Origin: Erwinia sp039023475
Lineage (GTDB): Bacteria > Pseudomonadota > Gammaproteobacteria > Enterobacterales > Enterobacteriaceae
Direction of reading: 5' to 3'
Length of the DNA stretch: 64,000 bases
NCBI RefSeq assembly: GCF_039023475.1
Contig: NZ_JBCHVB010000003.1
Span: forward strand, 186,001 to 250,000
Shown here: piece by piece, positions 36,934-45,514 of the stretch
Numbering within the stretch: the stretch's first letter is position 1
Layout of the letters: each line of letters opens with the position of its first letter
Position numbers and translations under genes: made by a program
Notes under the pieces: model-generated
What the model saw: only the letters and a program-made list of their open reading frames with translations
The model's database searches: none
What the model was told of the DNA's origin: nothing

Positions 36934-38454
36934 ATGGGCAGTGATAAAGATCAGCCACAGCGCGAATATCTGCTGGAGATGACTGACGTCAGCAAGTCAT
37001 TTCCCGGCGTTAAGGCGCTGGATAATGTGAATTTAAAAGTTCGCCCGCACTCTATTCACGCCCTGATGGGTGAAAATGGCGCAGGGAAATCCACGTTATT
37101 AAAATGCCTCTTTGGCATTTACAGTAAAGATTCAGGAAGCATCCTGTTTCAGGGGAAAGAGATCGATTTTAACAGCGCAAAAGAAGCGCTGGAAAATGGC
37201 GTTTCGATGGTGCATCAGGAGCTGAATCTGGTTTTACAGCGCACGGTCATGGATAACATGTGGCTCGGGCGTTATCCCAAAAAAGGGATTTTTGTCGACC
37301 AGGATAAAATGTACCGCGATACCAAAGCGATCTTTGAAGAGCTGGATATTGATATCGATCCGCGCGATAAAGTGGTGACGCTCTCCGTTTCACAAATGCA
37401 GATGGTAGAAATTGCCAAGGCGTTCTCTTATAACGCGAAAATTGTGATTATGGATGAGCCAACCTCATCGCTTACGGAAAAAGAAGTTAATCACCTCTTT
37501 ACTATTATCCGTAAACTGAAAGAGCGTGGCTGCGGTATTGTTTATATCTCGCATAAAATGGAAGAGATATTCCAGCTGTGTGATGAAATAACCATCCTGC
37601 GCGACGGCCAGTGGATTGCCACCCAGCCGCTTGAAGGGCTGGATATGGACAAGATCATCTCAATGATGGTGGGACGATCGCTGAACCAGCGCTTTCCTGA
37701 CAAATCCAACGTGCCCGGCGAAACCATCCTTGAGGTACGTAATCTGACCTCGCTGCGCCAGCCCTCTATTCGGGATATCTCGTTCGATCTTCGCAAAGGG
37801 GAGATCCTGGGTATCGCTGGTCTGGTCGGCGCAAAACGCACCGACATTGTGGAAACCCTCTTTGGTATCCGCGAAAAATCTGGCGGGACGATTAAGCTGC
37901 ACGGCAAAAAAATTAATAACCACAGCGCGAATGAAGCGATCAACCACGGCTTTGCGCTGGTGACCGAAGAGCGGCGCGCCACGGGCATTTACGCTTTTCT
38001 GGATATCGGCTTTAACTCGCTGATCTCCAATATCCGTAAATATAAAAACAGTTTCGGCCTGCTGGACAACAGCCGGATGAAAAGCGATACGCAGTGGGTC
38101 ATTGACTCCATGCGGGTGAAAACGCCGGGGCACCGGACAGCTATCGGCTCGCTCTCTGGCGGAAATCAGCAGAAGGTCATCATCGGCCGCTGGCTGTTAA
38201 CCTCGCCGGAAATCCTGATGCTGGATGAACCGACGCGCGGTATCGACGTTGGCGCTAAATTTGAAATTTATCAGCTGATCTCCGAGCTGGCGAAGAAAGA
38301 TAAAGGCATCATTATTATCTCTTCTGAAATGCCGGAGCTTTTAGGGATTACCGACAGGATTCTGGTAATGAGTAACGGCATGGTCGCGGGTATCGTTGAA
38401 ACAAAATCGACAACGCAAAACGAAATATTACGTTTAGCATCGTTGCACCTTTAA
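36934..38454 (+). CDS. mglA: Galactose/methyl galactoside ABC ATPase MglA
   Basis: MglA is the dual-cassette ATPase of the galactose importer. The 506-residue protein has Walker A GENGAGKS, Walker B IVIMDEPTSSL in the first half, and the degenerate second P-loop GLVGAKRTD typical of carbohydrate class 2 importers, with LSGGNQQKV as signature and LMLDEPTRGIDVG. The ATG at 36934 gives the same length as E. coli MglA; an upstream in-frame ATG at 36904 falls within the hairpin region and lacks homology. mglC follows 19 bases later. Confidence 0.97.
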   Translation: MGSDKDQPQREYLLEMTDVSKSFPGVKALDNVNLKVRPHSIHALMGENGAGKSTLLKCLFGIYSKDSGSILFQGKEIDFNSAKEALENGVSMVHQELNLVLQRTVMDNMWLGRYPKKGIFVDQDKMYRDTKAIFEELDIDIDPRDKVVTLSVSQMQMVEIAKAFSYNAKIVIMDEPTSSLTEKEVNHLFTIIRKLKERGCGIVYISHKMEEIFQLCDEITILRDGQWIATQPLEGLDMDKIISMMVGRSLNQRFPDKSNVPGETILEVRNLTSLRQPSIRDISFDLRKGEILGIAGLVGAKRTDIVETLFGIREKSGGTIKLHGKKINNHSANEAINHGFALVTEERRATGIYAFLDIGFNSLISNIRKYKNSFGLLDNSRMKSDTQWVIDSMRVKTPGHRTAIGSLSGGNQQKVIIGRWLLTSPEILMLDEPTRGIDVGAKFEIYQLISELAKKDKGIIIISSEMPELLGITDRILVMSNGMVAGIVETKSTTQNEILRLASLHL

Positions 38455-38473
38455 TAGGGTAAGGGCTGTTACC

Positions 38474-39484
38474 ATGAAAGCAGTAAATAAGAAAAGTGCG
38501 CTCACCTGGCTGAAAGAGGGTGGGATATATGTTGTATTGCTGGTGCTTCTGGCGATCATTATTTTCCAGGACCCGACATTTTTAAGTCTGATGAACTTAA
38601 GTAATATTCTGACTCAGTCATCCGTGCGTATTATTATTGCGCTCGGCGTGGCGGGACTGATTGTGACGCAGGGTACCGATCTTTCGGCAGGTCGCCAGGT
38701 CGGTCTGGCCGCCGTGGTCGCGGCAACGCTGCTGCAGGCGATGGATAACGTCAACAAGGTGTTTCCACAGCTGGACACTTTACCGATCGCGGTGGTTATC
38801 GTCATCGTCTGCGCTATCGGCGGCCTGATTGGTCTGGTTAACGGCCTGATTATCGCCTACCTGAAGGTGACGCCGTTTATCACCACGCTGGGCACCATGA
38901 TTATCGTGTATGGCATTAACTCGCTCTATTACGATTACGTGGGCGCTTCGCCTATCGCGGGCTTTGACGAAGGATTTTCGACCTTCGCGCAGGGTTTTAT
39001 CCGCTTTGGCGATTTTAAACTCTCTTATATTACGTTCTATGCCGCTATCGCGATCTTCTTCGTCTGGATCCTGTGGAATAAAACGCGATTTGGCAAAAAC
39101 ATCTTTGCTATCGGCGGCAACCCGGAAGCGGCACGCGTTTCCGGCGTGAACGTGAACTACAACCTGATTCTGATTTATGCGCTCTCCGGTGTGTTCTACG
39201 CCTTTGCCGGGATGCTGGAAGCGGGCCGTATCGGTTCGGCAACCAATAACCTGGGCTTTATGTACGAGCTGGATGCGATCGCTGCCTGTGTGGTGGGTGG
39301 CGTTTCCTTCGCGGGCGGCGTGGGTACGGTAGCGGGCGTGGTGACCGGGGTGCTGATCTTCACCGTCATCAACTACGGTCTGACCTATATCGGCGTCAAC
39401 CCTTACTGGCAGTATATTATCAAGGGCGGCATCATCATTTTCGCGGTGGCGCTGGACTCCCTGAAGTACGCCCGGAAAAAATAA
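38474..39484 (+). CDS. mglC: Galactose/methyl galactoside permease MglC
   Basis: The 336-residue permease of the RbsC/AraH family has about ten helices. Family blocks include QGTDLSAGRQVGLAAV, LKVTPFITTLGTMIIVYG and the cytoplasmic GGNPEAARVSGVNV loop. Length equals E. coli MglC. It closes the mglBAC operon and is followed by a strong terminator. Confidence 0.97.
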   Translation: MKAVNKKSALTWLKEGGIYVVLLVLLAIIIFQDPTFLSLMNLSNILTQSSVRIIIALGVAGLIVTQGTDLSAGRQVGLAAVVAATLLQAMDNVNKVFPQLDTLPIAVVIVIVCAIGGLIGLVNGLIIAYLKVTPFITTLGTMIIVYGINSLYYDYVGASPIAGFDEGFSTFAQGFIRFGDFKLSYITFYAAIAIFFVWILWNKTRFGKNIFAIGGNPEAARVSGVNVNYNLILIYALSGVFYAFAGMLEAGRIGSATNNLGFMYELDAIAACVVGGVSFAGGVGTVAGVVTGVLIFTVINYGLTYIGVNPYWQYIIKGGIIIFAVALDSLKYARKK

Positions 39485-39501
39485 TTTTCCTTCCATGCCT
39501 T

Positions 39502-39533
39502 AAGGCCAGACGGCTTCGCCGTCTGGCCTTTTT
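39502..39533 (+). terminator. Intrinsic terminator of mglBAC
   Basis: AAGGCCAGACGGC (39502-39514), loop TTC, GCCGTCTGGCCTT (39518-39530) and further T. A 13-bp perfect stem 18 bases after mglC. Confidence 0.95.
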
Positions 39534-39580
39534 GCTTTCAGGATCAGAAGGAGCCTGGTAATTAATGAATAACGCTAAAT

Positions 39581-41557
39581 TCAGGCTTCATCTATCCAGA
39601 CCCGCATTTCCCCTTCCCCCCGGTTGGCCCAGCTGAAGTAGGGCACAAAAGTCAGCGTCTGTGGCGTAAAGGATGCCGGGCCCGCATTGAAGCTGTACAG
39701 CGGCTGACTGGCTGCAAGGCCAGACTCGCGGCGTTGACCTTCAGTCTGCAATAGCGTTTTGCCGCTTAATAATCCGGTTCCCGCCAGCGTACGGAATGTC
39801 GCTTCAGCGGGTAACTGCAGGTTATGCAGTTCAGTACCGTTATCCGCCTGTTCCAGACAATAAACCAGCGGACCACGTTGGATGGCAACCTTGCCCGCGA
39901 CATGACGCAACAGTGGGTTACCTTTCACTCTGGTAACCGGCATCGGGAGGAGCAGATCCAGGCTATCGCCGCTCTGCCAGCAGCGGTTCAGTCGCAGATA
40001 GCCGTTTTGTTGTAATCCTGCGATATCCAGCTTTTCCCCGTTCAGGCTTACCTCTGGTTCGGCGCACCAGTCGGGCAGCCGCAGCCGCAGCGTAGCGCTG
40101 AGCGACTCCTCACAATCTACTTCCAGCGTTATCTTCTCATGCCACGGATAGTTGCCGCTCTGTTTCAGTCGCAGGCGTTTACCGCCAATCTCCGTTTCCA
40201 CCTCGCTGCCAATATACAAATTAATATCAATGCCTTCTGACCGGTGGGTATAAATATAATGGCCGAGCGAAGCCAGCAGACGTGAAATATTGGGCGGGCA
40301 GCAGGCGCAACCGAACCAGCGCTGGCGAACAGGTTTAACATGATCATAAATATGATTGAACGGGATGCTTTTCGGATGCACTTCCAGTGGATTAACGTAG
40401 AAGAAGTGTTTTCCATCCAGTGCCATTCCAGCCAGTACGGTGTTATACAGCGCACGCTCCATAACGTCAGCGTAGCGGCTGTCCGCCTCCATCTGGAGCA
40501 TCCGGTTGGCAAACATCATCAGGCCAATCGAAGCGCAGGTCTCGGTATAGGCGGTATCGTTCGGCAAATCGTAATCACAGCTGAACGCTTCGCCGCTGCT
40601 TTGAGAGCCAATGGCACCGGTAACATACATCTGCTTCTGCGTCATGTTATCCCACAGCCGCTGGCAGACTTTGCGCTTCTCCTGATCCTGACTGAGCCTT
40701 GCGAGATGGGCAACGCCTGCATAGAGATAGACAAAGCGCACGGCGTGGCCGATGGCCGTTTCCTGTAGCGCGACGGGCAGATGCGCCTGGCTATAAGCTT
40801 TATCTTTTACCATCCACGCCGGGCCGTAAGTATTCCAGTAGGATGTTTCGCCACGCTTTTGATATTCGATATCGTAGAAGTGCGGTTCCGCACCACGCTG
40901 ATCAACGAAGTAAGCGGTCAGCGCGAGATAGCGGCGGTTACCGGTCGCTTCATACAGGCGCATTAGCGCCAGTTCTATCTCTGGATGACCGGGATACCCC
41001 TTTAACTGATTTTCACCCGGCCCAAATACAGTCGCGATATGATCGGCCAGCTTGCAAACGATGGCCAGCAGCCGTGTTTTCCCCGTCGTCTGCGCATAAG
41101 CGACACCCGCCTCAATCAGATGCCCGGCACAATAAAGCTCATGGCATTCCGCCAGATTAGACCAGCGATCCTGGGGGGCTTTAACGGTGAAATAGGTATT
41201 AAGATAGCCGTCCGGTTGCTGCACCTTGCCAATCAGTTCAATGACTTCATCGGCGGTTTTCTCCAGTTGAGCATCCGCTGTTTTTGCCAGCAGATAAGCG
41301 ACCGCTTCGAGCCATTTAGCTACGTCGCTGTCCTGGAAAACCATGCCGTAAAACTCGCCCTCCTGCTGGCCGGCCGCAATACGGAAGTTGGCGATCGCGT
41401 GGCTGGGTTCGGCTCCGGCAACGTCGTCATTAAGTGCACGCCACTGATAAGGGATCACCACGTCCTTAACCAGACGCTGGTACGTCAGCCAGAAAGTATC
41501 GGTAACGGCGATCTGCTGAAGGGGGATCTCAAGTTGATCCACAGGGGAATATTGCAT
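39581..41557 (-). CDS. GH127 beta-L-arabinofuranosidase-type glycoside hydrolase
   Basis: This 658-residue protein belongs to glycoside hydrolase family 127 (DUF1680), whose best-known member HypBA1 releases L-arabinose from beta-L-arabinofuranosyl disaccharides. The zinc/nucleophile residues are visible: Glu339-x-Cys341 (TETCASIG) and Cys417-x-Cys419-Cys420 (FGCACCPPN), where Cys419 corresponds to the catalytic nucleophile. An alpha/alpha barrel-like N-terminal part and a beta-rich C-terminal part fit the family. No signal peptide is seen, so it acts in the cytoplasm on imported oligosaccharides. It starts 17 bases after the GPH symporter gene. E. coli lacks it at this site. Confidence 0.9.
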   Translation of the reverse strand: MQYSPVDQLEIPLQQIAVTDTFWLTYQRLVKDVVIPYQWRALNDDVAGAEPSHAIANFRIAAGQQEGEFYGMVFQDSDVAKWLEAVAYLLAKTADAQLEKTADEVIELIGKVQQPDGYLNTYFTVKAPQDRWSNLAECHELYCAGHLIEAGVAYAQTTGKTRLLAIVCKLADHIATVFGPGENQLKGYPGHPEIELALMRLYEATGNRRYLALTAYFVDQRGAEPHFYDIEYQKRGETSYWNTYGPAWMVKDKAYSQAHLPVALQETAIGHAVRFVYLYAGVAHLARLSQDQEKRKVCQRLWDNMTQKQMYVTGAIGSQSSGEAFSCDYDLPNDTAYTETCASIGLMMFANRMLQMEADSRYADVMERALYNTVLAGMALDGKHFFYVNPLEVHPKSIPFNHIYDHVKPVRQRWFGCACCPPNISRLLASLGHYIYTHRSEGIDINLYIGSEVETEIGGKRLRLKQSGNYPWHEKITLEVDCEESLSATLRLRLPDWCAEPEVSLNGEKLDIAGLQQNGYLRLNRCWQSGDSLDLLLPMPVTRVKGNPLLRHVAGKVAIQRGPLVYCLEQADNGTELHNLQLPAEATFRTLAGTGLLSGKTLLQTEGQRRESGLAASQPLYSFNAGPASFTPQTLTFVPYFSWANRGEGEMRVWIDEA

Positions 41558-41574
41558 GGAAGCTCCTTTGTCAC

Positions 41575-42969
41575 TCAGACTTTACTTGCCAGATCGCGGG
41601 AGATCCGCACCAGCATGGGTTTATTCAGCTTGCAGAAGTACAGGCATGCGGCCAGCATCATATGAAGTGCAGCAGGTAACAGCGTTTCAAATAAGGTGAT
41701 GCCATTCAGCGAGGCGGGAGTCTGGTGCTGCTGTCCGGCCTGGTAGGCCACCAGAATGAATATTATGCTAATAATCCCGGCGCTGGAGGCCCAGGCAAGC
41801 TTGATAAAAAACAGGTTAAAAGCGAAATTCATACCAGAAGAACGGATGCCGTTTTTCCAGTGGCCGTAATCGTCAGCGAAGGCCATCAGTGAGAAGTGCA
41901 GCGGTAGCGTGAAGCCAAGGATCACGCAGTGGATAAAAATCAGCCCAAGCCACAAGTTCTGGTAAGCCTCTCCGGTCGGTACAAACCACAGGAGAGTGGA
42001 AAAGGCTGCCAGCACCAGGTTAGTTACCATATACAGCCGTACGCTATCGATCTTTTTGTTCAGCTGGTTAACAATCACCGCGCCAAGGATTGAGGCCAGC
42101 GTCACCATGCCGAAGAACATCGAGGCATAGCCCGCACTGCCTTTCAGCACATAAGTGATGAAATACATATAGCCGCCGCCACGCAGGTTAAACACATTGA
42201 TCAACAGAAAGGACATTAGCAACATCAACAGAAGCTGATCGTTTTTGAGCATGCCACGAAGATGTTCGCGGACGCTGAACTTGCCGAGCATCGTCAGGGG
42301 GACGCGCTCACGCACGGTAAAAAAGCACCACAGGAACATGACTACGGCCACGACGCACATCAATCCGACGCCGCGCTGGTAGCCGACGACGGGATCGCCT
42401 CTGCCCGCCAGACCGACACACCAGGGCAGCCCCACGGAGACCACAAAACCCGCCACGCCGCAGAGCACAAAGCGCCACGCCTGGCATGACATCACCTCAC
42501 GATGATCGGTGGTCATGGTGTTGATCAGCGCGCAATAAGGCACGTTGATAGCCGTATAACCGATCGATAGCATAAAATAGGTGACAAATGCCCAGAGGAT
42601 TTTTGCCTCCATGCCCAGATCCGGCACGGTAAACGTCAGTACGCCGGCGATGCCGATCGGTAACGCGACCCATAATTGCCAGGGACGGAAGCGCCCCCAG
42701 CGGCTTTGTGTCCGATCGGCGACGATCCCCATCAGCGGATCGGTGATGGCATCAATGACCCGCAGAGTAATAAATAATGTGCCGACCAGCGCGGGCGTCA
42801 GCCCGAAAATATCGGTGTAAAAAAAGGTCAGAAAGTTAGCGATCAGGCAGGTAATAATAGTGCCGCCCGCATCGCCAAGACCATAACCTATTTTTTCGCT
42901 TACGGTGATGGGCCTGGTCAGTTCGCTTTCCTGCACAGCTACGCCCTGAATAGATTCCATTTGCATCAT
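41575..42969 (-). CDS. Glycoside-pentoside-hexuronide (GPH) cation symporter
   Basis: The 464-residue protein is a MelB-type MFS symporter with 12 helices. The family start KIGYGLGDAGGTIITCLIANF and the loop DAITDPLMGIVADRTQSRWGRFRPW (given by its starting DAITDPLMG) are clear. It is the first gene of an operon with the GH127 enzyme and probably imports arabinofuranosyl oligosaccharides or related glycosides. In E. coli and other bacteria, GPH symporters often accompany intracellular glycosidases. The promoter lies in 42970-43262, shared with the divergent AraC gene. Confidence 0.9.
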   Translation of the reverse strand: MMQMESIQGVAVQESELTRPITVSEKIGYGLGDAGGTIITCLIANFLTFFYTDIFGLTPALVGTLFITLRVIDAITDPLMGIVADRTQSRWGRFRPWQLWVALPIGIAGVLTFTVPDLGMEAKILWAFVTYFMLSIGYTAINVPYCALINTMTTDHREVMSCQAWRFVLCGVAGFVVSVGLPWCVGLAGRGDPVVGYQRGVGLMCVVAVVMFLWCFFTVRERVPLTMLGKFSVREHLRGMLKNDQLLLMLLMSFLLINVFNLRGGGYMYFITYVLKGSAGYASMFFGMVTLASILGAVIVNQLNKKIDSVRLYMVTNLVLAAFSTLLWFVPTGEAYQNLWLGLIFIHCVILGFTLPLHFSLMAFADDYGHWKNGIRSSGMNFAFNLFFIKLAWASSAGIISIIFILVAYQAGQQHQTPASLNGITLFETLLPAALHMMLAACLYFCKLNKPMLVRISRDLASKV

Positions 42970-43262
42970 TTATTCCCTCTCTTAGTCTGTCTGTAAACAA
43001 GCATTAAGGAATGGACGTACTGCGCCATTATTAATATGTCATATACATCGCGTAAACGAGATTCACGACACGGATAAATAGATTTCGTGAGTTAATCTGG
43101 CATCTCGTTCATCAGGTAACAAGAGGCGGATTAAGCAGTAATGCGGGACAATTCCGACCTGCTGGGTAATTTGTGAAGTAGATCAAAACGCGGCGCCTGA
43201 GCGCCATAATTTATGGGAAATATGCTAAGTTTCAGGCTGTAACCTCTGAAAGGGAAGGGTAA
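42970..43262. promoter_or_regulatory. Divergent control region of the arabinofuranoside locus
   Basis: The 293-base AT-rich gap separates the GPH/GH127 operon from the AraC gene. It should contain both promoters and the AraC-family operators. TTGTGAAGTAGATCAAAAC near 43171 weakly resembles a CRP site. No other gene is seen. Confidence 0.5.
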
Positions 43263-44078
43263 ATGCTTTCGTTATCGGTCAGTTTTCCTCTGAAAGTACA
43301 GAATGGCGGACTTTTTATTTCACGAGGTCTGGGTACACATCCGACCCGCACGCTAGCCTCTTATGAATTGATCTATGTGGTCAATGGTACACTCGCATTG
43401 CAGGAAGAAGATCGACTCTTTCATCTGAATAAAGGGGAAGTTTTACTTTTATTTCCTGGGCGAAAACATCAGGGGATAACTGTATTTGATAAGAAGCTGA
43501 AATTTTACTGGCTGCACTTCGATATTTCTCATGTTCAGCAGGAAAGTCCATCATTACAATTAAATATTCCACAGCATTGTAAGGTGCATGATGAAGAAAA
43601 TTTATTAACCCTGTTTCGTTTATTTTTAAATGAACAAGCACGTAACCAGCAAAGCCCTTCGCTGGAATTACTGCTCATTCTGTTATTACAGGAAATCACT
43701 CGCAGCAGTGCCGAAACATCAGCAGCGACCGGCCCGGGCGCGGCGCTGGCCTGGAAGGCGAAACAGCTAATCGCCACGCAGTATCATCTGCCGCTGGGCG
43801 CGATGGAGCTGGCGCAGCGGCTGCATTGTAACGTGGATTATCTTGGCCGGGTTTATCGCCAGACGTTCAGCAATACGCTGACGGCAGCATTACATCAGCA
43901 GCGCATCATAGCGGCAGAGAAAATGTTGCTGACTGATGCAGCCAGCCTTGCGGAGATCGCATCGCTGTGCGGCTTCAGCGATGTGGCTTACTTCAGGCGA
44001 ATATTCCGTAAACTTCGTGGCATCACGCCAGCGGCCTGGCGCAAGCGTTACTGTCGCGAGCACATTAATTCAGATTAA
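43263..44078 (+). CDS. AraC-family regulator of the arabinofuranoside locus
   Basis: The 271-residue protein has an N-terminal cupin-like sensor (SYELIYVVNGTLALQEED by start, then NKGEVLLLFPGRKHQ) and a C-terminal double HTH (LGAMELAQRLHCNVDYLGRVYRQ by start; LAEIASLCGFSDVAYFRRIFRK by start). It is divergent from the GPH/GH127 operon, so it most likely activates it on binding a sugar. GC content of the first half is lower than its neighbours. It ends nine bases before sanA, which converges on it. Confidence 0.88.
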   Translation: MLSLSVSFPLKVQNGGLFISRGLGTHPTRTLASYELIYVVNGTLALQEEDRLFHLNKGEVLLLFPGRKHQGITVFDKKLKFYWLHFDISHVQQESPSLQLNIPQHCKVHDEENLLTLFRLFLNEQARNQQSPSLELLLILLLQEITRSSAETSAATGPGAALAWKAKQLIATQYHLPLGAMELAQRLHCNVDYLGRVYRQTFSNTLTAALHQQRIIAAEKMLLTDAASLAEIASLCGFSDVAYFRRIFRKLRGITPAAWRKRYCREHINSD

Positions 44079-44087
44079 TGCGCCGGA

Positions 44088-44816
44088 TTAGCCTGGGTGA
44101 CTCTTCCGCTGTTGCTCAATCTCCAGCAGCTGCTCCGGCGTGACGGCCGGATAGCTCTGGGCATCTTCCGGGATCTCGTAGCGGGCCGGGATTGGCACTA
44201 ACGGACCCAGGAAGCGCGGTTCACGCTTCATCAGAAACAGGTCGGCCAGCGCACCCAGGCGGGCACCCACTTCACGTACGCGAATGTTCAGCATGTTTTT
44301 CGGCGAAGGCACCGCATAGCACTGGGCCTGGATGCCCATATGCAGCGCGATAAACAGCGCACGCTCGCAGTGAAAGCGCTGGGTAATAATGATGAAATCG
44401 TTAGTATCAAATACCTTGCGGGTACGGACGATGGAGTCGAGGGTGCGAAAGCCCGCGTAGTCCAGCACGATATCCGAAGCGGGCACCCCGGCGGCAATCA
44501 GGTCGCGGCGCATGGTCATCGGTTCATTGTAGCTTTGCAGCGCGTTATCCCCGCTGAGCAGCAGATAATTCACCTTGCCGCTGTTATAGGCGTTAAGCGC
44601 GCCCTGTATGCGGTAAAGGTAATACTGGTTAATCCCGCCGGCCCGGTAATATTTCGCGGTGCCCAGCACCACGCCAACCTGCCGGTGAGGCAGCGTCTTG
44701 AGATCGTCGTAAACGTAGGGGGCCGTTTTGACGCTTATCCAGCGATCGAGACCGAGCGCGGTCACTACTATCAGCGTCACAATGATAATAAGACCAAATA
44801 TCAAGCGTTTTATCAT
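44088..44816 (-). CDS. sanA: DUF218 membrane protein SanA
   Basis: The 242-residue protein has one N-terminal helix (about 5-22) and a periplasmic DUF218 domain with VGVVLGTAKYYRAGG and LLLSGDN...YNEPMTMRRDLIAAGVP blocks (both given in part). SanA of E. coli supports outer-membrane barrier function against vancomycin at high temperature; the mechanism is unclear. The length and position near cdd match E. coli sanA (239). It converges on the AraC gene. Confidence 0.92.
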   Translation of the reverse strand: MIKRLIFGLIIIVTLIVVTALGLDRWISVKTAPYVYDDLKTLPHRQVGVVLGTAKYYRAGGINQYYLYRIQGALNAYNSGKVNYLLLSGDNALQSYNEPMTMRRDLIAAGVPASDIVLDYAGFRTLDSIVRTRKVFDTNDFIIITQRFHCERALFIALHMGIQAQCYAVPSPKNMLNIRVREVGARLGALADLFLMKREPRFLGPLVPIPARYEIPEDAQSYPAVTPEQLLEIEQQRKSHPG

Positions 44817-45204
44817 GCCGGACGGTGCTCAGACTTGCGGAAAAAGGGTGGCTCAAGGCTACTTTACCTGCGCAGGTGAAGCAAGCCGGGGGGCGTCGTA
44901 TGATGGGTTTTCGCACAATTTTCAGGGGCGACAGTCCCGCAGGGTAAATGAAAGCGGCGTTAAGACACCGACACGCCGAGCGGGCCTGGCATCCGGGCGC
45001 AGTCAGAAGCGACGCTGAGACGGCTTATTGTCGGAGGCAAGCTCAGGAGGCCCTCTGCCGGATGCTGTTTTGGATCTCACTTATGCTGAAAAAGAGACAT
45101 TCATCGAAACCGCAACGCAGAGATTGTTTTACGATCCCTCCCGGTACGACACGCATTAAGTATTGCGTTTACTCTTTTTCACCGCAATTTTAGATGGAGC
45201 TGAA
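44817..45204. other. Intergenic region sanA-lipoprotein gene
   Basis: About 390 bases without a supported gene. It holds the divergent promoters for sanA and the small lipoprotein gene. ACCTGCGCAGGT at 44866-44877 is a perfect 12-bp palindrome close to the sanA start. Open frames across the region lack recognisable families and good ribosome sites. Confidence 0.4.
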
Positions 45205-45432
45205 ATGAAACTTCTACAATCTTCTGTCCTGTTACTTAGCGTGGCGCTCACGGCTTGTATCTCCACGGATTACGATGCGCGTCAGGATAAACCTGCGATA
45301 CAGCCGGGTGCCAGACCGATATATTCTGTTGATGACCATGGAAAGCTGAGAAGAGACCGGCGGATGGAGCATGTCCGGGATCGGGGATGCGTGGATAACA
45401 GTACGGATTGCGGGCGACCTGCCGGCTGGTAG
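45205..45432 (+). CDS. Small predicted lipoprotein
   Basis: From the ATG at 45205 (GGAG eight bases upstream) a 75-residue protein is encoded with a lipoprotein signal: basic start MKLLQSS, hydrophobic core and lipobox LTAC (Cys18). The mature part is short, charged and polar, with two further cysteines. I do not recognise a family. The residue after Cys is Ile, which does not force inner-membrane retention. It converges on maeA. Confidence 0.6.
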   Translation: MKLLQSSVLLLSVALTACISTDYDARQDKPAIQPGARPIYSVDDHGKLRRDRRMEHVRDRGCVDNSTDCGRPAGW

Positions 45433-45484
45433 CCGTCCGAGGTTGGCCCGTCACGGTGCGGGATATCAGACGGGATGGAAGCAG

Positions 45485-45506
45485 GCCGGGTACGGATGTA
45501 CCCGGC
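45485..45506. other. Hairpin between converging lipoprotein gene and maeA
   Basis: GCCGGGTAC (45485-45493), loop GGAT, GTACCCGGC (45498-45506): a perfect 9-bp stem located between two converging genes. No T-run on either strand, so terminator function is uncertain. Confidence 0.5.
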
Positions 45507-45514
45507 GGCTCTCC

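Noticed and set aside
44948..45193. 81-codon plus-strand frame upstream of the lipoprotein gene
   Set aside because: Cys/Arg-rich composition, no ribosome site, and it runs over the likely lipoprotein promoter.
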